Source: Pleurocapsa sp. PCC 7319
GTDB taxonomy: Bacteria; Cyanobacteriota; Cyanobacteriia; Cyanobacteriales; Xenococcaceae
Assembly: GCF_000332195.1 (NCBI RefSeq)
Contig: NZ_KB235922.1
Coordinates: forward strand, 2,949,322-3,013,321
Length of the DNA stretch: 64,000 nt
Reading direction: 5' to 3'
In this document: positions 45,659 to 54,968 of the stretch, one piece after another
Layout of the letters: the number at the start of each line of letters is the position of its first letter
Position numbering within the stretch: position 1 is the first letter of the stretch
Notes under the pieces: model-generated
What the model was told of the DNA's origin: nothing
Seen by the model: the letters and a program-made list of their open reading frames with translations, nothing else
Databases searched by the model: none
Translations under genes and position numbers: made by a program

Positions 45659-47173
45659 ATGACAATTGGCATTTGGATATTAGGCGATCGCCTGACGACT
45701 AAGCAATTAAGTTTAAGTAATAATCAAAGTAACAAACAACAAATACCAGTTATTTTCATTGAATCAAGTGAATATGTAAAACAGCATCCATATCATCGAC
45801 AAAAGTTGGTATTAGTCTGGTCAGCAATGCGCCACTTTGCAGCGGAATTAGAGGCAGATAACTGGAAAGTCACCTATAAAATTGCGGCTGATTTTGCTAC
45901 CCCTCTTCAAGATTGGCTCGCAACTAACAATATCACTGAGTTACAGATAACGACTCCATGCGATCGCCCTTTTCACAATCTAATCCAAAGTCTTGATTTA
46001 AATTGTGAAATAAAATTTTTAGCTGACAATCATTTTTTATGGAGTAAGGAAGAATTTATTACCTGGGCAAACTCTCGTAAAAGACTATTAATGGAAGACT
46101 TTTATCGTGAGGGGAGGAAAAGATTTAACATCTTGATGGATGGCAAAAAACCTCTAGGTGGTAAATGGAATTACGATAAAGATAATCGCAAGCCGCCAAA
46201 AAAAAATTTATCAACTCCATCTCCATTAACTTTTGAACCAGATGCAATAACTCAAGAAGTCATTGATTGGATCAAGCAAGAAAAATTTTCTGACTACGGC
46301 AGAATTGAACCCTTTAACTGGGCAGTAACCAGACAACAAGCCCAACAAGTTTTAACTTATTTTGTTCAGGAATGTTTGCCTCAATTTGGGACTTATCAGG
46401 ATGCAATGGTCACTGGGGAATATACCATGTGGCACAGCTTGATTTCTCCTTATCTTAACCTTGGTTTACTGGAGCCAAGGGAAATAATTGATGCGGTAGA
46501 AACTGCCTATTATCAACGGGAATTACCCCTCAACAGTGTGGAAGGTTTTATTCGTCAAGTGATGGGCTGGCGAGAATATATGCATGGAATTTATCATTTT
46601 CAGGACGAAAACTATAGCCAAAGCAATTGGTTTGAACATCATCAACCCTTACCCGAATTTTTTGGGGATGCTAGCAAAACTGACATGAACTGTTTACATC
46701 AAACCCTTACTCAGGTAGAAGAGACAGCCTATGGGCACCATATCCAAAGGTTGATGGTACTGGGTAACTTTGCCCTGATTGCTGGAATTTCTCCCCAAGA
46801 AATTGAAAATTGGTTTCATAGTGCTTTTATTGATGCCTATGACTGGGTCATGCAAACCAATGTCATTGGCATGGGACAATTTGCCGATGGTGGAGTTCTC
46901 GCTTCTAAACCCTATGCTGCTTCCGCAAACTACATCAATAAGATGAGCGACTACTGTGGTAATTGTCATTACAATAAAAGCGATCGCACTGGAGATCGAG
47001 CTTGCCCCTTTAACTTCTTTTACTGGGATTTTCTCCATCGTCATCACGAGCGTTTAAAGTCTTTAGGAAGAATGAACTTAGTTTTAAGTCATTTAAAGCG
47101 AATCTCAGAAAATGAATTTGGAGAAATCAGCTCTTTAGCTCGAAAATGGTGGAAAAATCAGCAAATATCTTAA
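45659..47173 (+). CDS. FeS-type photolyase/cryptochrome-like protein (DPRP family)
   Basis: A 504-residue protein of the deoxyribodipyrimidine photolyase-related family (PhrB/CryB type). The N-terminal DPRP domain (1-150) binds the antenna; the C-terminal helical domain binds FAD. Cysteines for a [4Fe-4S] cluster are visible: one in KTDMNCLHQT and three in SDYCGNCHYNK and DRACPFNFFYW. These enzymes repair (6-4) photoproducts or act as light sensors. No photosensory neighbour is evident. Confidence 0.9.
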   Translation: MTIGIWILGDRLTTKQLSLSNNQSNKQQIPVIFIESSEYVKQHPYHRQKLVLVWSAMRHFAAELEADNWKVTYKIAADFATPLQDWLATNNITELQITTPCDRPFHNLIQSLDLNCEIKFLADNHFLWSKEEFITWANSRKRLLMEDFYREGRKRFNILMDGKKPLGGKWNYDKDNRKPPKKNLSTPSPLTFEPDAITQEVIDWIKQEKFSDYGRIEPFNWAVTRQQAQQVLTYFVQECLPQFGTYQDAMVTGEYTMWHSLISPYLNLGLLEPREIIDAVETAYYQRELPLNSVEGFIRQVMGWREYMHGIYHFQDENYSQSNWFEHHQPLPEFFGDASKTDMNCLHQTLTQVEETAYGHHIQRLMVLGNFALIAGISPQEIENWFHSAFIDAYDWVMQTNVIGMGQFADGGVLASKPYAASANYINKMSDYCGNCHYNKSDRTGDRACPFNFFYWDFLHRHHERLKSLGRMNLVLSHLKRISENEFGEISSLARKWWKNQQIS

Positions 47174-47736
47174 TTAAATACCTTTAACTGTCTAAATATT
47201 CCAGTAAAAATTATCAAATCTTATTTTTGTCGCTTTATTTATCCCCTAGAATCCCCACTATTTCCACAACCTTTTTGGGAGTTTTCCACATTTTACCCAG
47301 GTTTTTCCACAGGCCAGAACGTAGTAATCAACTCTCGACTAATAAATGGGGGATTTTGAATGTTTGCCAATTATTAACTGTTTCTTAACTTGATTTTGTG
47401 AACAAAGGTAACAAAAAATAGCTTCTATTACCTATGCTTACGTAACTTAACTAATTTTTTAGTGATGCTCTTAGCATTTTGTAACATTGACAAACCCCCC
47501 CGTTTTTAGCTCACAATAAACCAATAACAACTTGGCGAATCAGCCACCATTGTCTAAGATGACGATTCCATTTAAGCCTTTAACTAAAATATTATGTCAA
47601 GCCATTTTTTTGGTGAGCTCTTTCCCTGAAAGATTTTCTTAATCGAGAAAAGCAAAATGGTTTTACATATTTGAGAAAAGTGATCGTGTTACCTAAAAGC
47701 CAAAATTATCATATCAATTGGAGCATTTAACCAACC
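47174..47736. other. 560-bp spacer with phased DnaA-box-like sites
   Basis: It holds three same-orientation DnaA-box-like sequences (47260-47311), a run of eight C (around 47494), and A/T-rich stretches. No gene of convincing length was seen. Confidence 0.5.
47260..47311 (+). promoter_or_regulatory. three phased DnaA-box-like sites
   Basis: ATTTCCACA (47260-47268), TTTTCCACA (47282-47290) and TTTTCCACA (47303-47311) lie in the same orientation. The latter two are the published cyanobacterial DnaA-box consensus. Their starts are 22 and 21 bases apart, two helical turns, so all would face the same side of the DNA. This could be a DnaA-titration or regulatory site, or part of an origin. Confidence 0.55.
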
Positions 47737-47958
47737 ATGAACTCTACTGTAAGTATTCTGGCGGAAATTCCTGAAGAACTTCATTCATCCTTAAAAAACT
47801 ATCTCGAAACTCACCCCCATTGGGATCAAGACAGAGTTTTTGCTGCTGCCTTATCTTTGTTTTTGTTGCAAAATAACAGTGGAGAAACTTCCGAGGCTTC
47901 CCAAAACTATCGTGCTTGTGCCAGAGTTTACTTAGAGACCTTATTTCAATCTAACTAA
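47737..47958 (+). CDS. DUF2811 family protein
   Basis: A 73-residue protein with the conserved cyanobacterial DUF2811 pattern: ILAEIPEELHSSLKNYLETH, then HPHWDQDRVFAAALSLFLLQ. It looks like a small helical protein with ribbon-helix-helix-like spacing, but no function is known. It precedes pth by 69 bases on the same strand. Confidence 0.8.
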   Translation: MNSTVSILAEIPEELHSSLKNYLETHPHWDQDRVFAAALSLFLLQNNSGETSEASQNYRACARVYLETLFQSN

Positions 47959-48036
47959 AGCAGTTATGCTGAGACTAGGTCTCAGCAATGATAAACTAAT
48001 TGCTTCCTATTCACTGCTCATCGTGTATTGTTTTCT

Positions 48037-48651
48037 GTGATTTCTGATTCAAGTGCATTAATTATTCCCGAATTAATTGTTGGTTTAGGTAACCCTGAAC
48101 CAAAATACGATAAGACTAGACACAACATTGGTTTTGAAGCAGTAGATGAGTTGGCCAGTATTTGGCAAATACCACTCAAAGAAAATAAGCGTTTTCAAGG
48201 TTTATTTGCTGAAGGGATTGCACCAGCAGGTCGGAAAATTCGCCTTCTCAAGCCGCTAACCTATATGAATCGCTCAGGACAAGCAGTACGAGCAGTGACA
48301 GATTGGTACAAACTCAACCCTCAATCTGTACTGATTATTTATGATGATATGGATCTCCCTGTAGGCAGGCTACGAATGAGGTTATCGGGTTCAGCTGGAG
48401 GACACAATGGGATGAAATCAATTATTTCTCACCTAGGGAGCCAAGATTTTTCCCGCTTAAGAATTGGTATTGGCAAATCCGATGCTAGGAAACAGAGCAT
48501 TAGTCATGTTTTAGGTAAGTTTGCTCCTGGAGAAACTAAAATTATTGAAGAAATACTTTATATTTCTATTAAAGCGATCGAACTAAGTCTCAAGGAAGGG
48601 GTAGAAAAATCTATGAGTCGCTACAACGGATTTTCCGCAAATCCCCAATAG
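48037..48651 (+). CDS. pth: peptidyl-tRNA hydrolase
   Basis: A protein of about 204 residues starting at GTG 48037 (TTG 48028 is also in frame; no ATG precedes the conserved core). LIVGLGNPEPKYDKTRHNIG contains the catalytic His; FQGLFAEG, LLKPLTYMNRSGQAV, IIYDDMDLPVG and SAGGHNGMKSI follow in the family order. It releases peptides from tRNA after premature drop-off and is essential in bacteria. The length is normal. Confidence 0.93.
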   Translation: MISDSSALIIPELIVGLGNPEPKYDKTRHNIGFEAVDELASIWQIPLKENKRFQGLFAEGIAPAGRKIRLLKPLTYMNRSGQAVRAVTDWYKLNPQSVLIIYDDMDLPVGRLRMRLSGSAGGHNGMKSIISHLGSQDFSRLRIGIGKSDARKQSISHVLGKFAPGETKIIEEILYISIKAIELSLKEGVEKSMSRYNGFSANPQ

Positions 48652-48974
48652 TAAAAGGTATTTCAAAAATAAAATAACCTCAGCTACCAGACTGAGGTTA
48701 TTACAGGAGAAGTTGATTTTGAGAAGATTGTTTGCTTTAGACGCTGCTATTGCAAAGAAATTAACTTAGTAATTCAAAATAAAAACTAGAAATACAAATG
48801 ATTAAACGATTTGTTACTATTGCCCTGAGGGGTTAAACCTTCGAGTAATATCAAAAATGTTTTTAATATGAACTGTTTTTGTTAACTTATGTAACTTAGT
48901 ATAGCAGTGAATATTAATTTTTGTAAAGTAATTTTGATATATTGCTAACATTGTCCTTTCCTTTCAGCAAATCA
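48652..48974. other. spacer between pth and a methyltransferase gene
   Basis: Besides the hairpin at 48673-48702 the 320 bases are AT-rich and hold no gene or repeat that I can support. A promoter for the methyltransferase gene should be near 48890-48960. Confidence 0.4.
48673..48702. terminator. terminator-like hairpin after pth
   Basis: AATAACCTCAG (48673-48683) pairs with CTGAGGTTATT (48692-48702), an 11-bp perfect stem with an eight-base loop. The last bases are A/T but no long T run follows. It is 21 bases after the pth stop. Confidence 0.7.
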
Positions 48975-49814
48975 ATGAGCAATTCAGAAGATTGGAATTC
49001 AGATATATCAAGTCTTTTAAATAAAATTTATCTTTGTGCAGATAAAAAAAGTTGGTATGATCGAGTAGCAGAAGCTTACGATCGCACTAGACCACGCTAC
49101 CCTGCCAAAATTCTGGCTCGTGTGCGAGAAGTTGCTCAGTTTCCAGCTCAAGGCAAGATACTAGAAATTGGCTCAGGTCCAGGTATTGCTAGCATTGAAT
49201 TAGCCAAAATAGGTTTAAAGATGATCTGTTTGGAACCTAGTCTGTCTGCCTGTAACTTGGCTCGCCGTAAATGTAAGAATTATCTCCATGTCGAGTTTAT
49301 TAACACTACCTTTGAAGAATGGCAGCTAGAAAGCCAGCAATTCGATGCCGTAGTAGCGACAACATCTTTTCATTGGGTTACACCAGGTATCAGAACGGAA
49401 AAAACGGCAGCAGCACTAAAAGAAAACGGACTATTAATTCTGCTATGGAATACTCCACCTCAACCTAAATATGAGGTACATCAATTACTAGCAGAGGTAT
49501 ATCTATCCCATGCCCCAGTTCTAGCTAAATACGAAACACATCAAAATCATCAGGCTAATTTAGCCAAGATGGGACAGGAAGTAATTGATTCTGGTTATTT
49601 TAAAGATTTAATTTCTGAACAGCTAGTTAGTAGAGTTAGCTATAGCGTCGAGGATTATCTGACTTTGTTAAGCACTCTATCTCCCTATATCAGGCTAGAA
49701 CCTCAACAGCGAGTAAATCTATTGACTGAGTTAGCCAAGGTATTAAAACTCAATTGTGGCAACCAACTAGAATTGTCTTATCTTTCTATGATGCAAATAG
49801 CGCGCAAAAACTAA
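48975..49814 (+). CDS. SAM-dependent methyltransferase, class I
   Basis: A 279-residue protein from ATG 48975 (a TTG 33 bases earlier is in frame but less likely). RVAEAYDRTRPRYP is the common lead-in to Methyltransf_11/25 domains. Motif I is ILEIGSGPGIASIELA, the acidic strand ends ICLEPS, and motif IV is FDAVVATTSFHWV. Homologues are usually annotated as generic methyltransferases. It has no close operon partner. Confidence 0.85.
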   Translation: MSNSEDWNSDISSLLNKIYLCADKKSWYDRVAEAYDRTRPRYPAKILARVREVAQFPAQGKILEIGSGPGIASIELAKIGLKMICLEPSLSACNLARRKCKNYLHVEFINTTFEEWQLESQQFDAVVATTSFHWVTPGIRTEKTAAALKENGLLILLWNTPPQPKYEVHQLLAEVYLSHAPVLAKYETHQNHQANLAKMGQEVIDSGYFKDLISEQLVSRVSYSVEDYLTLLSTLSPYIRLEPQQRVNLLTELAKVLKLNCGNQLELSYLSMMQIARKN

Positions 49815-49907
49815 AGCTTAATTTCTATAAGACGCTTGATGTGGATTAATATTGCTTAATTCTGAACTATCTTGTTGTTGATTTATCCTTCAAAACTATA
49901 TTTATCT

Positions 49908-49965
49908 CTGGGGGAACTTTCCCCCAGACCCCCAGTTGGGGAAGTGACGGCTTCCCCAAGCCCCT
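49908..49965. repeat. paired G/C-rich hairpins
   Basis: CTGGGGGAA-CT-TTCCCCCAG (49908-49927) and TTGGGGAAG-TGACGG-CTTCCCCAA (49936-49959) are two perfect nine-bp-arm palindromes side by side in the spacer between two convergent genes. They resemble dispersed cyanobacterial palindromic repeats and could also act as a terminator. Confidence 0.7.
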
Positions 49966-50111
49966 TCGTAACTAAAGTTAAGTTAATAAGTAGGCCTGGG
50001 TTGAAAAGCTTAACTATGTAACAATAGGTTAAGCCAGAGTTTAATTCACATAAGACGTATCAGGATTGCGATCGCAAAATTTAAGTAATTGATATAACGT
50101 TTCTTAATTTT

Positions 50112-50465
50112 TTAGAAACCATAACTCTTGATTCTTACTAATTCTCCACTTCTAAAAGATGCTTTGATCATACGCTTACAGTTTTCTGAATCAATCCAAA
50201 TCCAATCCTCAACCTTACCATTACTTGCAGTTTTAGTTTGTTCTCCCGAAAATCCTAAAATAGCTTGAACATCCCAAAGATACAGATATTTTTCGCGATT
50301 AATTTGTATTGAAGTGTCTCGATATTGTTGTTTTAATTCATCTAATTCTTCTTTCTCAAGACTTCCAAGAGCAGCATATGTATATTTGTTCTCACAAGCA
50401 TTAGCTACCTGAGCATAAGTGCAACATAAAACTACTAAAGTTGAAACAGCTATCAATTTTCTCAT
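50112..50465 (-). CDS. small exported protein, SmpA/OmlA-like C-terminus
   Basis: About 117 residues when started at ATG 50465 (or 50471), which places a clean signal peptide first (MRKLIAVSTLVVLCCTYAQVA, cut near ANA-CE). An upstream ATG at 50534 would put 23 polar residues before it and is less likely. The mature part has a helix (EKEELDELKQQYRD) and then LWDVQAILGFSGEQT and ASFRSGELVRIKSYGF, reminiscent of the small alpha/beta fold of SmpA/BamE-like lipoproteins. The function is unknown. Confidence 0.6.
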   Translation of the reverse strand: MRKLIAVSTLVVLCCTYAQVANACENKYTYAALGSLEKEELDELKQQYRDTSIQINREKYLYLWDVQAILGFSGEQTKTASNGKVEDWIWIDSENCKRMIKASFRSGELVRIKSYGF

Positions 50466-50760
50466 GAGCATAATGTCAAACACCTTAAAACTCTTTTCAG
50501 AATGACATTGATATTTAAATTCAACAGTGACCAAAAGTATCCTCGAAGTGCGATCGCTATCTTGTTGTCGAACTTAATTTGCTTTTCCTTTGTGGCTAAA
50601 TATTTTCAGTATCAACAGGAAATATTACCAAGTATTAAAAAAATCGAGTTTTTCCCCCTATATTGGCAGTTTATAGTTACAACCTTTAGTGTCCACGATA
50701 GTGTGACTGTCAATTAGTATGAGAGTACTATTTATCTTACTTGAGTCCAAACTGTAGTTC

Positions 50761-53700
50761 ATGGTTCACATAAAGCGCGTTGAACTGTCTCACTTTAAAT
50801 CTTTTGGTGGTACAACCAAAGTTCCCATATTACCTGGTTTTACCGTAATTTCGGGACCAAATGGTTCAGGAAAGTCGAATATTTTAGATGCGCTGCTATT
50901 TTGTTTGGGGTTGGCAAGTTCTAAGGGGATGCGAGCTGATCGCCTACCCGATCTAGTCAATAATAAGCACATAGCTAATGGTAAAGCGGCGGAGACAATT
51001 GTTTCTGTCACTTTCGATTTGACCGATTTGGGTGACTTAGAGGATGTGGTGACTACAGTTACTGATGCCAAGGATTTAACTCCTGTCTCGTCTTCAACAG
51101 AGTTAAAAGCTGTAATTGGGGATAGCAGTAATGAAAATGGTGGCAATAGTAATGGCAATGGTCATCTAGATCCTGAGCTAGAAGTCAAAGAAGAAGAATC
51201 AACCACAATAGATCAAGACGATAAGAAGATTATTGCGATCGCTAATGGAGATAGTTTGGAATGGAAAGTTACCAGACGGTTGCGGGTAGCCAAGAAAGGT
51301 AATTATACTTCGACGTTTTATATTAATGGACAAGTTTCCAGTGCGACAGAAGTCCATGAACAACTAGAGAAATTAAGAATTTATCCTGAAGGCTATAACG
51401 TAGTATTGCAGGGTGATGTTACCAGCATCATTACCATGAATGCGCGGGAGAGACGTGAGATTATCGATGAATTGGCAGGGGTAGCAGCATTTGACCGTAA
51501 AATTCAGCAAACCCGCAAGACCCTCGATAAGGTACAGGAGCGAGAAGAAAAGTGTCATATTATCGCTCAAGAGCTGATTGCCAATCGCGATCGCTTGGCT
51601 GCGGATCGAGTCAAAGCAGAAAAATATCGTAAGTTGAAAGAAAAGGTACAAGAAAAGAAACATCAAGAAAAAGTTTTAGTTTGGCGATCGCTGACCCAGC
51701 AACAAGAAGAGTTACAGGAGAAATTTACTGCGGGGGAAACCGAAGCAGTAGAGCTAACGAGTAGTATTGCCAAGCTAGATCTAGATGTCAGAGAACATAG
51801 CAGTCAACTAGAATCTCTAAATGCTCAAGTAAAAGCCTTGGGAGAAGATGAACAGCTAACAGTAGCCTCTGATTTAGCAACCCACAAAGCTAAACAGCAC
51901 CAGCTTCAGCAAAAGCAAGAAGAGTTAAATAATACTAGTCAACAAAAGCAACTAGGGTTAGTGCAGACTCAACAAAATCTAGAACAGTATCAGCAAGAAA
52001 TTCAGCAGCTAGCAAAAGAGAAGCATAAATTAGAAACAGAAACTATTCCTACCCTATCTCAACAGGCTATAGCAGCCAGGGAAATTGTTGCCCAGAGTAA
52101 AGAAAATGCTAATGCGATCGCTGAAGCATCAGAAGCCTGGGTACAAGAACAAGCTAATCTCTCCCGACAAGTATCTGCTATTCAAGAAATCCTTAATCCT
52201 CAACGCACTGAACAAGCCAGAATTAGCGAAAGATTTAACCAGTTAGATAACACTATTCAGGAGCAAACTCAGTCCTTAGAAGGAGTAGAAACCGAGTTAA
52301 GTGCCAAACAAACTGAATATAATTCCCTCTTCAGTCAGGTAGCTCAAGAACAAGGTCATGTGCAAAAAATTGCCCAACAATTAGCATCAGCAGAAAGCGA
52401 TCGCAGTTTACAATTAGAAACCCAACAACGTCTATTAAAAGAACAACGAGATAAACAACGGGAATTAGATAAGTTAGAAGCCACCAAACAGGCGCAACAA
52501 GAAGTCCAGGGAACTTATGCAAGTAAGATTATCTTAAACTCCAATCTATCGGGGGTAGAGGGGTTAGTAGTGCAGTTAGGACAAGTCGAACAGCGTTATC
52601 GATTAGCACTGGAAACCGCTGCGGGGGGCAGATTAGGCTTTATTGTAGTTGACAATGACCGTATAGCAGCACAAGGAATTGAACTATTAAAAAGAGAACG
52701 AGGCGGTAGGGCGACTTTCTTACCTTTAAATAAAATCCAAGCCCCACGCATAGGTAATATGGCAACTATGCGCTTTGGCAGAGGTTTTGTCGATCTAGCA
52801 GTTAATTTGGTTAATTGTGATTCTCGTTATGACCAGATCTTTGCCTATGTCTTTGGCAATACCGTTGTCTTTGACACTTTAGATAATGCTCGTTCATGCC
52901 TCGGAAAACATCGTATTGTCACTTTAGAAGGAGAAATTTTAGAAGTTAGTGGGGCAATGACTGGGGGGAGTAAATCCAGTCGTTCAAGTTTGCACTTTGG
53001 GGGAACTACTAACCGCGAATCAGGACAAGTTGAAGCATTAAAAGAGCGTTTAGCAGAGATATCTCGCATTTTAGCCAACTATGACCAGAGACTAGCCAAT
53101 CAGTTGGCACAGATTAAAGATTTGTCAGAAGAGTTAACAGAAGCAAGACAGTTAGGTAGAGATAATAAAATACTTGCTGAGCAGCTGGAGAAAGAAATTA
53201 AACGTCTTACTGCCCAAAGGGAATTATTGATTAATCAATTACATACAAATCGCCAGGAGAGAAATACGATTAAATCCCGCTTGGAAATATTAAACCAAGA
53301 AATACCAGAGCAAGAAACCAAGTTGCAGTCATTACAACAGCAACTGAAAGTACTCGAATCATCTCATTCCCAAAGTGAATGGCAGCAAGTACAAGCAATA
53401 ATCACCAGCCAAGAAGAACAGCTTCAGCAACAAGAACAAAATTTAAGACAAGCAGAAACTCAACTATTAGATTTAACCAATAGACATCAACGACTGAGTG
53501 AAAAGATTAGTGAAGCCGAACAATATATAACGCAACTCAATCATGACCAAACAGCAATTAAAGAACAAATATCTAGTGTAGGAAATCAACTGACCGACAT
53601 TGACCAAAAAATAACCTCCGCTGAAACAGAGTTAGAGCAACTATCAGCCAAACTGGGAGAGACCAAACAGGAACGCGATCGCATAGAAAATAATCTCCGA

Positions 53701-54555
53701 GAGTTACGCGATCGCCATCAAAAACATGTTTGGCAATTGGAAAAACTTCAGTTAGCCCAACAGGAAAGACAAGCTACTCTAAAAACTCTAGAACAACAAA
53801 TAGTAGAACAAGAACAAGAACTTCCCGATCCAATTCCTGAAATTCCTCAATTAGTCAATAATGATGGTATTGAAGCAGGAGAATCAATTACCTTTGCTAA
53901 TCTTCAGGAACAGGTAGAGCAATTACAAAAGCAAATTCGTAACGGGGAAAAACGTCTCGAAGCGATGGAACCTGTCAATATGCTGGCATTAGAAGAATAT
54001 GAAAAAACGGAAGCCAGATTACAAGAACTCTCCCATAAATTAGATACTATCGAAGCGGAAAGAACTGAATTGTTACTAAGGGTCGAGAAATTTACCACTT
54101 TGCGTCTACGAGCATTTAAAGAATCCTATGATGCCGTAAATGAAAACTTTCAAAAGATATATGCAGAACTTTCCGATGGTGATGGACACTTACAACTGGA
54201 AGACGAAGACGATCCTTTCAACGGTGGTTTAAATCTGGTTGCCCATCCTAAAGGTAAAGCAGTACAAAAACTAAGTTCTATGTCTGGAGGAGAAAAATCC
54301 TTAACCGCTCTGGGCTTTATCTTTTCTCTCCAAAAATATCGTCCTTCTCCTTTCTATGCCTTTGATGAAGTAGATATGTTTCTCGATGGTGCAAATGTCG
54401 AAAAACTTTCTCGCATGGTTAAAAAGCAAGCACAGTCAGCCCAGTTTATCGTAGTAAGTCTGCGTCGCCCGATGATTGAAGCTTCAGAGAGAACTATCGG
54501 CGTTACTCAAGCTAGAGGTGCGCATACTCAGGTATTAGGAATTAAGATGAAATAA
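50761..54555 (+). CDS. smc: chromosome segregation protein SMC
   Basis: A 1264-residue ABC-type ATPase. The N-terminal head has Walker A GPNGSGKSN (32-40) and an acidic, Asn/Gly-rich insertion near 115-160 typical of cyanobacterial SMC. Two long coiled coils (about 270-560 and 770-1090) flank a hinge (about 590-720, including GVEGLVVQLGQVEQRYRLAL). The C-terminal head carries LSSMSGGEKSL and Walker B FYAFDEVDMFLDG. It forms a DNA-clamping dimer for chromosome condensation and segregation. ScpA/ScpB are not nearby. Confidence 0.96.
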   Translation: MVHIKRVELSHFKSFGGTTKVPILPGFTVISGPNGSGKSNILDALLFCLGLASSKGMRADRLPDLVNNKHIANGKAAETIVSVTFDLTDLGDLEDVVTTVTDAKDLTPVSSSTELKAVIGDSSNENGGNSNGNGHLDPELEVKEEESTTIDQDDKKIIAIANGDSLEWKVTRRLRVAKKGNYTSTFYINGQVSSATEVHEQLEKLRIYPEGYNVVLQGDVTSIITMNARERREIIDELAGVAAFDRKIQQTRKTLDKVQEREEKCHIIAQELIANRDRLAADRVKAEKYRKLKEKVQEKKHQEKVLVWRSLTQQQEELQEKFTAGETEAVELTSSIAKLDLDVREHSSQLESLNAQVKALGEDEQLTVASDLATHKAKQHQLQQKQEELNNTSQQKQLGLVQTQQNLEQYQQEIQQLAKEKHKLETETIPTLSQQAIAAREIVAQSKENANAIAEASEAWVQEQANLSRQVSAIQEILNPQRTEQARISERFNQLDNTIQEQTQSLEGVETELSAKQTEYNSLFSQVAQEQGHVQKIAQQLASAESDRSLQLETQQRLLKEQRDKQRELDKLEATKQAQQEVQGTYASKIILNSNLSGVEGLVVQLGQVEQRYRLALETAAGGRLGFIVVDNDRIAAQGIELLKRERGGRATFLPLNKIQAPRIGNMATMRFGRGFVDLAVNLVNCDSRYDQIFAYVFGNTVVFDTLDNARSCLGKHRIVTLEGEILEVSGAMTGGSKSSRSSLHFGGTTNRESGQVEALKERLAEISRILANYDQRLANQLAQIKDLSEELTEARQLGRDNKILAEQLEKEIKRLTAQRELLINQLHTNRQERNTIKSRLEILNQEIPEQETKLQSLQQQLKVLESSHSQSEWQQVQAIITSQEEQLQQQEQNLRQAETQLLDLTNRHQRLSEKISEAEQYITQLNHDQTAIKEQISSVGNQLTDIDQKITSAETELEQLSAKLGETKQERDRIENNLRELRDRHQKHVWQLEKLQLAQQERQATLKTLEQQIVEQEQELPDPIPEIPQLVNNDGIEAGESITFANLQEQVEQLQKQIRNGEKRLEAMEPVNMLALEEYEKTEARLQELSHKLDTIEAERTELLLRVEKFTTLRLRAFKESYDAVNENFQKIYAELSDGDGHLQLEDEDDPFNGGLNLVAHPKGKAVQKLSSMSGGEKSLTALGFIFSLQKYRPSPFYAFDEVDMFLDGANVEKLSRMVKKQAQSAQFIVVSLRRPMIEASERTIGVTQARGAHTQVLGIKMK

Positions 54556-54571
54556 AGAAACGGCTACGCCG

Positions 54572-54599
54572 TAGCTATTAGCTCTTAGCTCTTAGCTTC
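54572..54599 (+). repeat. heptad repeat, TAGCTCT type
   Basis: Four 7-base units: TAGCTAT, TAGCTCT, TAGCTCT, TAGCTTC, just after smc. Confidence 0.8.
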
Positions 54600-54687
54600 A
54601 ATCAAATAGAGTCTTAAACTCTACCTGATTGTCGACGACCTAAGAGGTCGGAGTCTTAAACTCAATTACGCTTTTAGCAGTCAAACC

Positions 54688-54740
54688 AAGGCTAAAAGCT
54701 AAAGGCTAAAGGCTAAAGGCTAAAGGCTTTAAGCTTTAAG
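54688..54740 (+). repeat. heptad repeat, AAGGCTA type
   Basis: About seven 7-base units (AAGGCTA, AAAGCTA, three AAGGCTA, AAGGCTT, TAAGCTT), the longest heptad array in the window. Confidence 0.85.
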
Positions 54741-54747
54741 ATAATGA

Positions 54748-54870
54748 GATTTTGGACAAGAAGCAATAGATACTTTGCTCAAAAGAATGGAAGATTATCG
54801 CGATCGCTTAGTAGTAATTGTTGCTGGTTATCCAGATGAGATGAATGATTTGTTGAAAACACGCCATTAA
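54748..54870 (+). pseudogene. AAA+ ATPase (CbbX/CfxQ-like) fragment
   Basis: Between an in-frame stop and TAA 54868-54870 the plus strand reads [20 protein letters not shown] and [11 protein letters not shown], a hallmark of the CbbX/SpoVK AAA family between Walker B and sensor 1. Only 40 residues remain, without Walker A or B, so it is a relic. It lies directly after the longest heptad array. Confidence 0.8.
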
Positions 54871-54968
54871 GATAGACATACATTATACAAATCAACTAAT
54901 TAGCAAGAGTGACGGCAATGAATATACAATGAGTAATTGCTGAAAATACCAACTCCTCTGCTAGTCAC

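Larger units (their letters stand above)
54556..54968. other. repeat-rich spacer with AAA ATPase relic
   Basis: About 410 bases packed with palindromes and heptad repeats. ACGGCTACGCCGTAGCT is near 54559-54575, two copies of GAGTCTTAAACTC lie at about 54609 and 54651, CGACCTAAGAGGTCG lies between them, and two heptad arrays follow. A coding relic at 54748-54870 separates this from valS. Confidence 0.6.

Noticed and set aside
47174-47736. Chromosome replication origin
   Set aside because: Three DnaA boxes alone do not establish an origin, and dnaN or another usual origin neighbour is absent; kept only as a DnaA-site finding.
54688-54740. CRISPR-like tandem repeats
   Set aside because: Units are 7 bases with no spacers and no cas genes; they are heptad tandem repeats.
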